Below are positions 1 to 8,189 of a stretch of 41,265 bases of DNA, in pieces. The notes beneath the pieces are model-generated. The model did not search any database. It saw only the letters and a program-made list of their open reading frames with translations, and was not told the DNA's origin. Origin of the DNA: Burkholderiales bacterium (GTDB taxonomy: Bacteria > Pseudomonadota > Gammaproteobacteria > Burkholderiales > SG8-39); contig JACZJV010000020.1 of NCBI GenBank assembly GCA_014860355.1, positions 1-41,265 on the forward strand, in the 5' to 3' direction. The first letter of the stretch is position 1; each line of letters begins with the position of its first letter. The translations under genes were made by a program, and so were the position numbers.

Positions 1-1242
1 GCGCGCCGCGGCAAGCGCGCGCTCCGCCTCGAGCCGCTGCGCGCCCACCGATTTGAGCGAGGCCAGCTGATCCACCACTTCGCGCAGGGCGTCGACGAGC
101 ATCTGGTTGTACTGTTCGACCGCGAGGTCGTAGTCGGCGTCCTTCGCGGCGAGCTCCCCGCGCAAGCGCCCGCCGTCGAACAGCGGCAAGCGCAGCGCCG
201 GGCCGATCGCCGGAATCGCGCTGCCGCGCGTCAGCAGTTCGGCGAAGCTCACGCTGCTTACGCCGACGAGGGCGCTCAGATCGACGTTGGGATAGAACCC
301 CGCTTTGGCCGACTCGATCGCGCTGCGCGAGGACTCCACGCGCCAGCGTTGCGCCACCACGTCCGGCCGCCTGCCGAGCAGGTCCGCGGGCAGCACCGAT
401 GGCAGCGCGACCGCCGGTTCCTGTAGATGCGGTCGCGCGATGGCAAGGCCGCGATCCGGCCCCTGGCCCAGCAGTGCCGCAAGCAGGTTGCGCCCCAGCG
501 CGATTTCCTCCTCGAGCCCGCTTATGCGCTGGCGTGCGGCAGGCATGGATGCCTCGGCCTGCTTCAGCTCGACTTCCGAATCCAGTCCCGCAGCAACGCG
601 CTGCGTCGTGAGGTCGAAAATCGCCTCGCGCTGTTTCAGTGCGGCGCGTGCCAGCTCGAGCTGCTCGAAACTGCGCCCCAGTTGTGCGTAAGCGCGCGCT
701 ACGCTTGCAGCCAGCAGCAGCCGCGCGGCGTAAGCGTCCACTTCGGCTGCCCGCGCCTGTCCCAGCGCTGCGTCGTAAGCGGCACGGTTGCGGCCCCAGA
801 GGTCGAACTCATAACTGAAGCTTGCCACGAGGCTGGCCTGAGTGTTCCAGGAACCGGCGATGGGCGGCGGGAAGATGCCGTTGCTGGAAAAGCGCTGGCG
901 CGTGATATTGGCACCCGCATCCACCTGCGGCGCGAGCGCTGCTCCGGCGCTTGCGGCAAATGCGAGCGCACGGTCGATGCGCGCGCGCGCGGCTCCCATG
1001 CCCGGGCTGCCTGCGAGCGCTTCGGCGATCAGCGTGTCCAGCTGCGGATCGCCGAAGCGCTGCCACCAGTGCGCAGCCGGCCAGGCGGCGGCAGGCGGCT
1101 TAGCCTGGGCAAGCGCAGCGCTTGCTGCCAGGCCTGTGGCTGCTGCGGGCACTGCTTTCGGAGCGAGTCCGTCGAAGCTGGCGCAGCCCGCGGCGAGCAG
1201 CGCCGATATCATGGGGGCGATAGCAGCGCCCGGCCGCATCAT
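1..1242 (-). CDS. RND/EmrAB-type outer-membrane efflux lipoprotein (NodT family), C-terminus missing
   Basis: This is the outer-membrane channel of a tripartite drug efflux pump. About 414 residues are visible and the frame stays open to the left edge, so some tens of C-terminal residues are missing. The N-terminus has a short hydrophobic stretch ending in a lipobox (LLAAGC, Cys about residue 20), so the mature protein should be a lipid-anchored outer-membrane protein. The body has the two long coiled-coil halves of the TolC/NodT fold, including LLAALLGQGPD and GRRPDVVAQRWRVE, the usual mid-protein signature. The ATG at 1242 overlaps the marR stop (ATGATG over TGA), which suggests translational coupling; a second ATG at 1239 is equally possible. 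The adaptor and pump genes would be expected beyond position 1, which is inference from similar operons. Confidence 0.9.
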   Translation of the reverse strand, partial: MMRPGAAIAPMISALLAAGCASFDGLAPKAVPAAATGLAASAALAQAKPPAAAWPAAHWWQRFGDPQLDTLIAEALAGSPGMGAARARIDRALAFAASAGAALAPQVDAGANITRQRFSSNGIFPPPIAGSWNTQASLVASFSYEFDLWGRNRAAYDAALGQARAAEVDAYAARLLLAASVARAYAQLGRSFEQLELARAALKQREAIFDLTTQRVAAGLDSEVELKQAEASMPAARQRISGLEEEIALGRNLLAALLGQGPDRGLAIARPHLQEPAVALPSVLPADLLGRRPDVVAQRWRVESSRSAIESAKAGFYPNVDLSALVGVSSVSFAELLTRGSAIPAIGPALRLPLFDGGRLRGELAAKDADYDLAVEQYNQMLVDALREVVDQLASLKSVGAQRLEAERALAAAR

Positions 1243-1682
1243 GCGTTCGCGGCCATGCGTTTGAGCAGTCGTTCAAGCTGCTGCACTTCGCTTTTCCTGA
1301 ATCCGCGCAGCAGGCGGTTGAATACCTGCACCAGCGCCTCGAGTATCCTGGGGTAGAGCTTGTTGCCCTCCGCAGTCAGCTCCAGGCGCACGGCCCTGCG
1401 GTCGTCGCTGTCGCGCACGCGCCGCAGAACGCCCTTTTTTTCCAGCCGGTCGAGCAGCCGCGTCATCGCGCCTGGATCGTAGATCAGGATCTTGCACAGT
1501 TCGGCCGCGGTGGATGCGGCGCCGTCGCCCAGCAGCATGACCACGATCCACTGGGCGTGGCTGATATCCAGCGGCGCGAGCTCCTGGTCGATGGCATCGA
1601 TAATGGTCCTGCGCGCACGGCCGATATGGGCGCCGACGCCCTGGCTGGGGCGAAAGGTCTCGATGTCGTAGATGGGCTGCAT
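1239..1682 (-). CDS. MarR-family transcriptional regulator of the efflux operon
   Basis: A 147-residue winged-helix repressor of MarR size. The DNA-binding part runs from about residue 57 to 110: a helix pair ending in DPGAMTRLLDRLEKKG, then the wing with DSDDRRAVRLELTAEG, the classic D-R-R...LT signature. Its stop overlaps the start of the efflux channel gene, so it is the first gene of the operon and probably its own repressor. A promoter with a perfect palindrome lies 31-59 bases upstream. No clear Shine-Dalgarno is visible before the ATG. By arrangement it resembles EmrR/MprA-type regulators, which release DNA on binding phenolic or uncoupler-like drugs; that ligand class is inference. 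Confidence 0.92.
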   Translation of the reverse strand: MQPIYDIETFRPSQGVGAHIGRARRTIIDAIDQELAPLDISHAQWIVVMLLGDGAASTAAELCKILIYDPGAMTRLLDRLEKKGVLRRVRDSDDRRAVRLELTAEGNKLYPRILEALVQVFNRLLRGFRKSEVQQLERLLKRMAANA

Positions 1683-1712
1683 CGCGAAACCGCGCGTCGA
1701 AACGGGAGGCCG

Positions 1713-1741
1713 ATGCTAATTGCCTAGGCAAAGATTGTCAA
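1713..1741 (-). promoter_or_regulatory. sigma70-type promoter of the marR-efflux operon
   Basis: Reading the minus strand, TTGACA (1741-1736) is a perfect -35. A 17-base spacer follows, then TAGCAT (1718-1713), which matches four of six -10 positions. Transcription would start near 1706, giving a leader of about 24 nt. It is the only consensus -35/-10 pair with ideal spacing that I found in the window. Confidence 0.75.
1720..1731. promoter_or_regulatory. palindromic operator, probable MarR binding site
   Basis: TTGCCTAGGCAA is a perfect 12-base palindrome lying entirely in the spacer between the -35 and -10 hexamers. A dimeric repressor bound there would block RNA polymerase directly. MarR proteins typically bind palindromes of this size near their own promoter. 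That this MarR binds it is inference from position. Confidence 0.7.
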
Positions 1742-1869
1742 GGCAGGGGCTGGCGGGGGTTGGCGCATGCTCTCGCAGCTGTGCCGCGCGGTCTGTTTCG
1801 GGCGCGGTCGGCGTCCGCGGCGCGGCGGCGCCGCGCGCTGCGCCAGAGGCGATCAGAGGCAGTCCTGGT

Positions 1870-3732
1870 TCAGCGGCGCCTCAATACCTTGTCGAAATCG
1901 TCGTCGACCCCGAGCACGTAGCGTGCGAGATCGTCCACCACGTCGTCGAGCGCCTTCGGCTCGATCTGGCAGCGCACCCGCCCGGGGTGGCGGACGTTGG
2001 CCAGTTCGATCTCGAGCGTCGACTTGTCGTAGTTCGCGCGCAGATTTATTTCGCAGGGCAGCGCGGCGGAAACCGTGAACGTCGCGCGCGTCACATGACC
2101 GAAGTCGCTCCTGGCTTCGGGCGTGGCTGCGAAGGGGACGTTCAGCATCTTGAGATGCTCCTCGAGGCGGGCAATGTCCGCACCGCGCACGTTCGATTTC
2201 GCGGGGGTCGTCGGCTCGATCCAGAACTTGAAGAACAAGTGGACGCCGTGGTCCTTGCCCCTTATCTTTTGGCTGCGCAGATCGACGAATGCGTTGGAGA
2301 GTTTTACGCTGGGCAGGCGTCCGAGGTATATGTAGTCGTAGGGGCGGCCCGCCAGCGGATTCACGCCGTTCAGTTCGCTTGCGACCTCGGCGAGGTAGCG
2401 CAGGGCGGCGCGCATGCTCTCATCGAGCGCCGTATCGGCCTTGGCTTTCTTCTCCGCCGGGGTTTCCTCGGGTGTGCGTGTCGCGGCCTTTTGCTTTAAC
2501 AGATCGAGCGCGCCGCGGCGCGATATCGTGCCCGTACCGTCGGCGGTTGCGGCATCGCGCTTCTGGGTTTCGCGCGCGAGCTGGCGCTCGAATTCTTCGC
2601 GCTTGCGCGCCTCGGCTTCACTCCATAGACGCAGCGCTTCCTCTTTCTTCCGGCGCGCCGCTTCCTCTTCCTGCAGCCGCGCCTGTTCCTGCGCGTCAAA
2701 GTCGCGCACGAACGAATCGAGGTCCAGGACGAAGGCGTTGGATTTCCCTTCCTGCCCCGGCGGCAGCGCCGACGCGGCCAGCGCGGCATTGGGCAGGGTG
2801 TCCGCGAACTGCCGCGGCACAGTCTGCGCGCCGAGGGCGTTCGCCGTGGTGGTTTCGCCGTCGCGCGGCGTTGGCGCGACGCTGGTTCGCGCCAAACCGC
2901 GCAACGCGCGTAGATCCTCTGCCATTTCCCCCGCCCGCTGGTAGCGGTCTTCCGGCTTTTTCGCGAGCGCCCTGCGCAGGATGGGTTCGAATCCCTCCGG
3001 TATCGACGGGTCCACTTGCGTGACTGGAGGATGCGCTTCCGCCGCGATGCGGTTGATCAGCGGGAAGATCGTGGCGTCGCCGCTGCGCACGAATGGCGCG
3101 CGCAGGGCCAGCATCTCGTAGAGCACCCCGCCGAGCGAAAAAATGTCCGAGCGCGGATCGATAGGCAGGCCCAGCACCTGCTCCGGTGACATGTAGCGGG
3201 GCGAGCCGATCATGGTGCCGGTCTGCGTCATGGTCGAGGCAGGCAGGTAAGCCACGCCGAAGTCCGTGAGCTTGGCGTGTCCGGAGGCCGAGACCACAAT
3301 ATTCGCCGGCTTGACGTCGCGGTGCACTATGCCCAGCTGCTGCGCGCGGTCGAGCGCATCGGCTATCTGGGCGACGAGGTCGGCGATGGTCTGAAACGGC
3401 AAGCGCACGGACTCGGCGAGCAGGTCCGCCAGAGTCCGGCCCTCCAGAAGCTCCATCGCCATGTAGGCGATGCCGCCCTGCTCGCCCACATCGAAGATGG
3501 TCACGATGTTGGGATGGCTCAGCCGTCCGGCGGATTTCGCCTCGCGCAGGAAGCGCTCGCGCACATCCGCGACCGCGTCCGGCGGCAGGTTCGGATGCAG
3601 CGTCTTGATGGCGACTTCGCGATCGATCAGCGGATCATGCGCGCGATACACGGTGCCCATGGCACCGTGTCCCAATTCGCCGATGATGCGGTAGCGACCG
3701 AGTGTGGTGTGAATCATAGATGTTCGCGGCAT
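1870..3732 (-). CDS. Hanks-type Ser/Thr protein kinase with an uncharacterised C-terminal domain
   Basis: 620 residues. The kinase domain (about 10-270) has all catalytic elements: glycine loop GELGHGAMGTV (18-28), ATP lysine K43, helix-C glutamate E64, HRDVKPAN (137-144), DFG (157-159) and SPE (182-184). An Ala/Glu/Arg-rich, probably coiled-coil linker spans about 340-410. The last 190 residues form a globular region I cannot assign, and there is no transmembrane segment or PASTA repeat, unlike PknB. A cytosolic kinase is therefore likely. A second ATG at 3717 (MIHTTLGRY) is an alternative start. The gene lies 130 bases downstream of the FHA-cyclase gene on the same strand. FHA domains read phosphothreonine, so the two probably form one pathway (inference). 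The 187 bases after its stop (1683-1869) hold only the marR promoter. Confidence 0.93.
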   Translation of the reverse strand: MPRTSMIHTTLGRYRIIGELGHGAMGTVYRAHDPLIDREVAIKTLHPNLPPDAVADVRERFLREAKSAGRLSHPNIVTIFDVGEQGGIAYMAMELLEGRTLADLLAESVRLPFQTIADLVAQIADALDRAQQLGIVHRDVKPANIVVSASGHAKLTDFGVAYLPASTMTQTGTMIGSPRYMSPEQVLGLPIDPRSDIFSLGGVLYEMLALRAPFVRSGDATIFPLINRIAAEAHPPVTQVDPSIPEGFEPILRRALAKKPEDRYQRAGEMAEDLRALRGLARTSVAPTPRDGETTTANALGAQTVPRQFADTLPNAALAASALPPGQEGKSNAFVLDLDSFVRDFDAQEQARLQEEEAARRKKEEALRLWSEAEARKREEFERQLARETQKRDAATADGTGTISRRGALDLLKQKAATRTPEETPAEKKAKADTALDESMRAALRYLAEVASELNGVNPLAGRPYDYIYLGRLPSVKLSNAFVDLRSQKIRGKDHGVHLFFKFWIEPTTPAKSNVRGADIARLEEHLKMLNVPFAATPEARSDFGHVTRATFTVSAALPCEINLRANYDKSTLEIELANVRHPGRVRCQIEPKALDDVVDDLARYVLGVDDDFDKVLRRR

Positions 3733-3862
3733 GGACTCACTTCAAGGGCATTAGGATCGTCGAATCCCGCATAGTTGGCAAGCGATTCGAGCAAAGCCTA
3801 GCCTGTATACCGTGATCCATGCGGCGCCCGCAAGCGTACCGATCCCGCCCGCATGCGCGGTT

Positions 3863-4747
3863 TCAACTGCAGAAATACTCTACTACTTCCTCCGCCTCCG
3901 CTTTGGGCTGGCCGAAGGTGATCCACCCGCGGATTCCGAGCCTGAACTCCTCCCGCCGAAGCAACACCTCGCTGCCTCCTTCGTCGGTGACGTAAGTCCC
4001 GTTCGTGCTCCGGTCGGCAAGGATGAACTTGTCCTGGCGCCGCTCGACGGTGCAATGCTTGCGCGAGGCCATGCTATTGGCGATGACGAGGCTGCAGTCG
4101 GGATCGCGCCCTATGACGATCGCTTCGCTGTTGCGCCGGCAGATGATCTCCCGGTCGCGGAACTTCAGGTGCAGCGCAAGCGCCTCGGGCCTGTCGCCGG
4201 TCAGGCGGCTGACCGACATGGTCTGGTCGTCGGCATGGCGCCAGATGAGTTCGCACAGCCCGACTTCTTCGGCCCTGCCCCTGACATGGATCGGGTAGAG
4301 GGGGCGCTTGAAACTGCGGAATATCGGGCCGAGCCGGTCCGAGGTTTCGCGCGAGATGATGATCTGGCTCCGCGCTGCCTGTTCGACCAGCCGGGCGGCG
4401 AGGTTCACGGTGTCGCCGAAGTAGTCGTTGTCGAGCTGGATCACCGGGCCGTAATGAAAGCCGATCCGCACGCCGAGCTTGGTCGCGCCGACTATTGGAA
4501 GCGCGTCGATCGCATACTGCATGCTGCTTGCTGCATTGGCCGCGGCGTCCGGTGTCGGGAACACGGCCATGATTTCGTCGCCGATGGTTTTGACCACGTG
4601 CCCGCCCGAGGTTTCGACGGTCTGGCGCAGCAGATCGATGCAACGCGCGATCGCCTCCATGGCAGCCTTGTCACCCTCGGATTCATACAGTTTCGTGCTG
4701 CCGCTAACGTCGGCGAACAGTACCGTCAACTGACTTTCCTGATTCAT
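3863..4747 (-). CDS. class III adenylate cyclase fused to an FHA domain
   Basis: 294 residues. The N-terminal cyclase domain (about 5-130) has both metal-binding aspartates (D13 in FADVSGST, D57 in GDEIMAVF). K53 and D108, the residues that select adenine, are present, as are the transition-state pair N115 and R119 (VNLAAR). It should therefore make cAMP rather than cGMP. The C-terminal FHA domain (about 190-282) keeps its phosphothreonine-binding set: GR (213-214), S228, R229, H231 and NG (249-250). No membrane segment is present. A ribosome site (GGGAG, about 3 bases before the ATG at 4747) supports the start. The order, cyclase then FHA, with a Ser/Thr kinase next downstream, suggests that phosphorylation controls cyclase activity or partner choice (inference). 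Confidence 0.93.
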   Translation of the reverse strand: MNQESQLTVLFADVSGSTKLYESEGDKAAMEAIARCIDLLRQTVETSGGHVVKTIGDEIMAVFPTPDAAANAASSMQYAIDALPIVGATKLGVRIGFHYGPVIQLDNDYFGDTVNLAARLVEQAARSQIIISRETSDRLGPIFRSFKRPLYPIHVRGRAEEVGLCELIWRHADDQTMSVSRLTGDRPEALALHLKFRDREIICRRNSEAIVIGRDPDCSLVIANSMASRKHCTVERRQDKFILADRSTNGTYVTDEGGSEVLLRREEFRLGIRGWITFGQPKAEAEEVVEYFCS

Positions 4748-5063
4748 GAGCTCCCGTACCGGCTGCGCCGCCGAGTGTTTGCGAATATCACCAGGCTTCC
4801 TTCGATGTATCTACCAGACACGAAATTGGGCGGATTCGGGGGACAGTCTACCCTGAGGACAAGACTCGCGCAAAATCAGGGTGGCCGGGCCTGGACGTGA
4901 ATGCGGGGGTGGCCAGCGCCGCAATCGCGGGCGCATTTCCTGGCGTCGCCGTCTGATACCCGGCGCTTGACCCGGCTGGGGGCCGGAAACGTCCGCTCCC
5001 CGCCGCCCTCACTAGCCTAGCGAAGGGCCTGCGACCAGGCGCTGCGGCACTCTGGATCTCGAA
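4748..5063. other. 316-bp intergenic region, no gene recognised
   Basis: This stretch separates the FHA-cyclase from the end of the isomerase operon. It should hold the cyclase promoter, but I see no convincing -35/-10 pair. No RNA gene, long palindrome or conserved coding frame is evident. Confidence 0.5.
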
Positions 5064-5654
5064 TTATTTGGCCAGCGCCTCGGCGACGAAATCGAGCCGG
5101 TCCTGCCCCCAGAACATTTCCTCGCCCACAAAGAAGGTCGGTGCGCCGAACACGCCGCGCGCTACCGCCTCTTCGGTATTGATCCTGAGCTGCTCTTTCA
5201 CCGCCGCGTCGCTTACCAGGGCGAGGAAGGCGTCGGCGTCGAATCCGGCCTGGCGCAGCACCTCGGCGAGCTCCCGTGGTTCGCCCAGATTGCGCGGTTC
5301 CTCCCACATGGCGCGAAAAATCGCCTCCACATATTTGCCGAAGTCCGGCCCGCGCAGTTGCATTCCCGCCGCGCCGCGCATGAGTACCAGGGTGTTGATC
5401 GGGAAATGGGGGTTGTTCCTGAACACTGCGCCGTAGCGCGCGGCCCAGCGTTGCAGATCCTGGCCCAGCCACTTGCCTTTCGCCGGAATTTCCACCGGGC
5501 TGTGATTGCCGGTCGCCTTGAACACGCCTCCGAGCAGCATCGGCCGCCAGAGGATCTGCGCGCCGCGCGCGGCTGCGATTGCGGGCAGCGCCTTGTACGC
5601 AAGGTAGGTGTAGGGGCTGCCGAAATCAAAAAAGAACTCTACTGTTTTCGCCAT
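5064..5654 (-). CDS. DsbA-fold 2-hydroxychromene-2-carboxylate isomerase-like protein
   Basis: 196 residues, the usual length for this kappa-class glutathione-transferase-like family. The N-terminal FDFGSPYTYLA motif carries Ser13, the residue that activates glutathione in NahD-type isomerases. The C-terminal signature GVFGAPTFFVGEEMFWGQDRL is also present. There is no CXXC, so it is not a disulfide oxidoreductase. Known relatives isomerise ring-fission products of aromatic breakdown; the substrate here is unknown. A strong AAAGGAG lies 7 bases before the ATG. It is the last gene of the marR-MFS-SDR-isomerase series, 102 bases after the SDR. A paralogue sits at 36921-37526. Confidence 0.85.
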   Translation of the reverse strand: MAKTVEFFFDFGSPYTYLAYKALPAIAAARGAQILWRPMLLGGVFKATGNHSPVEIPAKGKWLGQDLQRWAARYGAVFRNNPHFPINTLVLMRGAAGMQLRGPDFGKYVEAIFRAMWEEPRNLGEPRELAEVLRQAGFDADAFLALVSDAAVKEQLRINTEEAVARGVFGAPTFFVGEEMFWGQDRLDFVAEALAK

Positions 5655-5756
5655 GGTGATGCTCCTTTAGTGCAAGTGTCCGCGGCAGCTTCTGCGACGG
5701 CAGGGGGGAGACACGAAGGGGAGTCCTCCACTCGTGTTGTTACAGGGCGTACGGCC

Positions 5757-6485
5757 TCACCAGGGTTCGATCCAGGGCCGCAGGTCCAGTTCGTGCGTCC
5801 ACGCATTGCGCGGTTGCCGGTGCAGCTGCCAGTAGCTTTCGGCGATGGCCTCGGGGTCGAGGATGCCGTCCTGCGCCTTCAGGGCGTAGCGCTGCGGAAA
5901 ATTTTCGCGGATGAACTCGGTGTCGATGGCGCCGTCGACCATGATCTGGGCCACATGGATGCCCTTCGGGCCGAGTTCGCGCGCCATGCTCTGCGCGAGC
6001 GAGCGCAGCCCGTGCTTGGCGCCGGCAAAGGCGGCGAACCCCTCGCGCCCGCGCAGGCTGGCCGAAGCGCCGGTGAAAAAAATCGAGCCGTGAGCGCGGG
6101 GCAACATGACCCGCGCCGCTTCCCGTCCCATGAGAAAGCCGGCGAAGCAGCCCATTTCCCAGACCTTGTAATACACCCGCGCCGTGGTCTCGGTGATGGG
6201 GAAGCGCACGTTGGCGCCGATGTTGAACACCGCCACTTCGATCGGCGCAATCGCCTTTTCGATGTGCGCGAACAGCTGCACCACCTCGTCTTCCTTGCGC
6301 GCGTCCGAGCCGAAGGCGTGCGCCTTGCCGCCGGCGGCTTCGATCGCGGACACCAGCGGCGCGAGCTTGTCAGCGTCGCGCCGCGTGACACAGGCGATGT
6401 AGCCTTCGCGCGCGAAGCGGCGTGCGATCGCGCCACCGGTCGCATCGCCTGCGCCCACTACCAGGATTGCCTTGTTCGCGCTCAT
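5757..6485 (-). CDS. atypical short-chain dehydrogenase lacking the catalytic tyrosine
   Basis: 242 residues with a Rossmann fold. The cofactor loop is GAGDATGG (11-18), an incomplete match to TGxxxGxG. The active-site YxxxK reads FAGAK, so Phe153 stands where tyrosine should be while Lys157 is kept. This matches the SDR_c10-type subgroup, known for exactly these two deviations. Normal hydride-transfer chemistry is doubtful; it may act on an unusual substrate or serve a binding role. The ATG at 6485 has AAAGGG upstream and follows the MFS gene by 29 bases. An upstream in-frame extension crosses the transporter gene and is not real. Confidence 0.88.
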   Translation of the reverse strand: MSANKAILVVGAGDATGGAIARRFAREGYIACVTRRDADKLAPLVSAIEAAGGKAHAFGSDARKEDEVVQLFAHIEKAIAPIEVAVFNIGANVRFPITETTARVYYKVWEMGCFAGFLMGREAARVMLPRAHGSIFFTGASASLRGREGFAAFAGAKHGLRSLAQSMARELGPKGIHVAQIMVDGAIDTEFIRENFPQRYALKAQDGILDPEAIAESYWQLHRQPRNAWTHELDLRPWIEPW

Positions 6486-6514
6486 GTTTCGACCCTTTGA
6501 GGAATATGCGGCGC

Positions 6515-7720
6515 TTACGCCGCGGCCGCGGCGAGTTTGGGCCGGGCTTCGCGTATCGGCAGGTTGACCAAGGCTGCGGCGAGCGCGAGCGCGATGTCCG
6601 CGTACCACATCCAGGCGTAGTTGCCGCTGGTGGCGATCGCCACGCCGCCGAGCCAGGCGCCGAAAAATCCGCCGATCTGGTGCGACAGGAGCGTCAGCCC
6701 GAACAGGGTGGCGAGATAGCGCGTGCCGAACAGCTTGCCCACCAGGCCGGCGGTCGGCGGCACCGTGGCGAGCCAGCTTACGCCAAGCACGCCTGCGAAA
6801 ACATAGAACGTGAGCGCGGTGGGCGGCGCCATCAGGTAAAGGCTGATCGCTACGGCGCGGATGCCGTAGACCCAGAACAGCAGGTATTTCATGCGGTAGG
6901 TTTGTGCCAGCCAGCCGACGCCGAGGCTGCCGGCGATATTGGCCAGGCCAATGATCGCGAGCGAGGCCGCCGACACCGAGGCGGGAAGGCCGCACAAGGC
7001 CACCTCGCCCGGCAGATGGGTCACGAGGAAGGCGATGTGGAAGCCGCAGGTGAAGAACCCCGCATGCAGGCACAGGTAGCTGCGGTCCTTGAACGCGACC
7101 AGCGTCTGTTCGGACAGGCTGATGCCGCCCGAGTGCACCGGCGCGGCGCCGCTGTGCTTCTCGCGCAAGGGGAGGGCCAGCGGAATGGTGAGCAGCGCGG
7201 AGGCGGCCAGCGAGAGCAGCGCGGTGACCCAGCCGAAGGCGCTGATCAGCGCCTGCGCCAGAGGGGCGAACACGAACTGGCCGAAGGAGCCGCCGGCGTT
7301 GATGAAGCCCGCGGCGAAGGCGCGGCGTTCCGCCGGCAGGCGTTTTGCCGCCGCGCCGATGAGTATGGAAAAGCTGCCGCCGCCGGCGCCGGCCGCCGCC
7401 ACCACGCCGAGGAAGAAGATCAGGCCGAGCTGGCTGTGCATGAAAGGCGTGGCCACCAGCCCCAGCGCGAGCAGCACCGCGCCGATGGCGATGATCCTGA
7501 CCGAACCGGCGCGGTCGGCGAGCGCGCCGAATATCGGCTGCGCCGCTCCCCATACGAACTGGCCCACGGCGAGCGCGAAACTGATGGAGACTATGCCCAG
7601 GCCGCTGGAGGTATTGAGCGGCGACACGAACAGGCCCAGCGCGTTGCGTATGCCCATGGTCACCGCGAGTATCATGGCACTTGCAATGGCGATGGTCCAG
7701 AACTGGCGTTTGGCGCTCAT
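6515..7720 (-). CDS. MFS transporter
   Basis: 401 residues, with about 12 hydrophobic segments typical of the major facilitator superfamily. The loop between helices 2 and 3 carries FGALADRAGSVR, the family's G-x-x-x-D-R-x-G-R-type signature. The fold and operon position suit either export of a toxic compound or import of a carboxylate; the sequence alone does not decide. The ATG at 7720 overlaps the marR stop (ATGA), which indicates translational coupling. An upstream in-frame extension to 7930 is only a shadow inside marR. Confidence 0.9.
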   Translation of the reverse strand: MSAKRQFWTIAIASAMILAVTMGIRNALGLFVSPLNTSSGLGIVSISFALAVGQFVWGAAQPIFGALADRAGSVRIIAIGAVLLALGLVATPFMHSQLGLIFFLGVVAAAGAGGGSFSILIGAAAKRLPAERRAFAAGFINAGGSFGQFVFAPLAQALISAFGWVTALLSLAASALLTIPLALPLREKHSGAAPVHSGGISLSEQTLVAFKDRSYLCLHAGFFTCGFHIAFLVTHLPGEVALCGLPASVSAASLAIIGLANIAGSLGVGWLAQTYRMKYLLFWVYGIRAVAISLYLMAPPTALTFYVFAGVLGVSWLATVPPTAGLVGKLFGTRYLATLFGLTLLSHQIGGFFGAWLGGVAIATSGNYAWMWYADIALALAAALVNLPIREARPKLAAAAA

Positions 7721-8169
7721 GTGCGTTTTCCCGAAGTTGTGGGGAGCGCGGCGAGCGCGGCCTCGATTCTGCGATGCAGTTCGCCTACGCCGGCTGTGCC
7801 GAGTATGGATTCGACTTCGCACTGCGCCTTGCGCCATAGCGGCAGTGCCGCCTTCAGCTTGCGCCGGCCGGCCGTGGTGACGCCGATGCTGCGGTTGCGC
7901 GGATCGGCACCGACGGAAATGCTCACCCATCCGTGCGCGGCGAGCGGCGCGAGGTTGCGGCTGAGCGTGCTGCGGTCCATTTCCAGCTCGGCGGCAAACT
8001 CCGACACCGTGCGCTCGCCCCTGGCCGCGTTGGCGAGGAGCGAGTACTGGGTCACTTTGATCGCCTGCGGGGCGAGGTGGGCATCGTAGATGCGCGTCAC
8101 CCGGCGCGCGAGCTTGCGCAGCCGGGCACAGGTGCAGCCGTAGCTCGGGACGGTGGCGGTGGGCGACAT
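7717..8169 (-). CDS. MarR-family regulator with an N-terminal CxC motif
   Basis: 150 residues. Recognition region MDRSTLSRNLAPLAAHGW and wing DPRNRSIGVTTAGRRKL identify a MarR protein. Cys12 and Cys14 form a CxC near the N-terminus, followed by LRKLARRVTRIYD. This pair recurs in a subgroup of MarR regulators and could sense oxidants or electrophiles (inference). The ATG at 8169 was chosen because it follows a -10-like TATGAT by only 6 bases and lacks a Shine-Dalgarno, which fits a leaderless mRNA. The frame stays open further upstream, but that part has no MarR-like sequence. It leads an operon with the MFS, SDR and isomerase genes. Confidence 0.9.
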   Translation of the reverse strand: MSPTATVPSYGCTCARLRKLARRVTRIYDAHLAPQAIKVTQYSLLANAARGERTVSEFAAELEMDRSTLSRNLAPLAAHGWVSISVGADPRNRSIGVTTAGRRKLKAALPLWRKAQCEVESILGTAGVGELHRRIEAALAALPTTSGKRT

Positions 8170-8175
8170 GGCGCG

Positions 8176-8181
8176 ATCATA
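8176..8181 (-). promoter_or_regulatory. -10 element of the marR-MFS-SDR operon
   Basis: TATGAT on the minus strand matches five of six consensus bases and ends 6 bases before the marR ATG. Transcription would start at or next to the A of the ATG. I see no clear -35; the palindrome at 8190-8201 covers part of where it should be. Confidence 0.5.
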
Positions 8182-8189
8182 GCATATGC

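Noticed and set aside
5712-5738. hairpin ACACGA...TCGTGT after the SDR gene as a terminator
   Set aside because: Only six paired bases with mismatched interior and no T-run; too weak to call.
7721-7930. N-terminal extension of the MFS gene
   Set aside because: Runs inside marR in another frame; the ATG at 7720 overlaps the marR stop and begins the first membrane helix.
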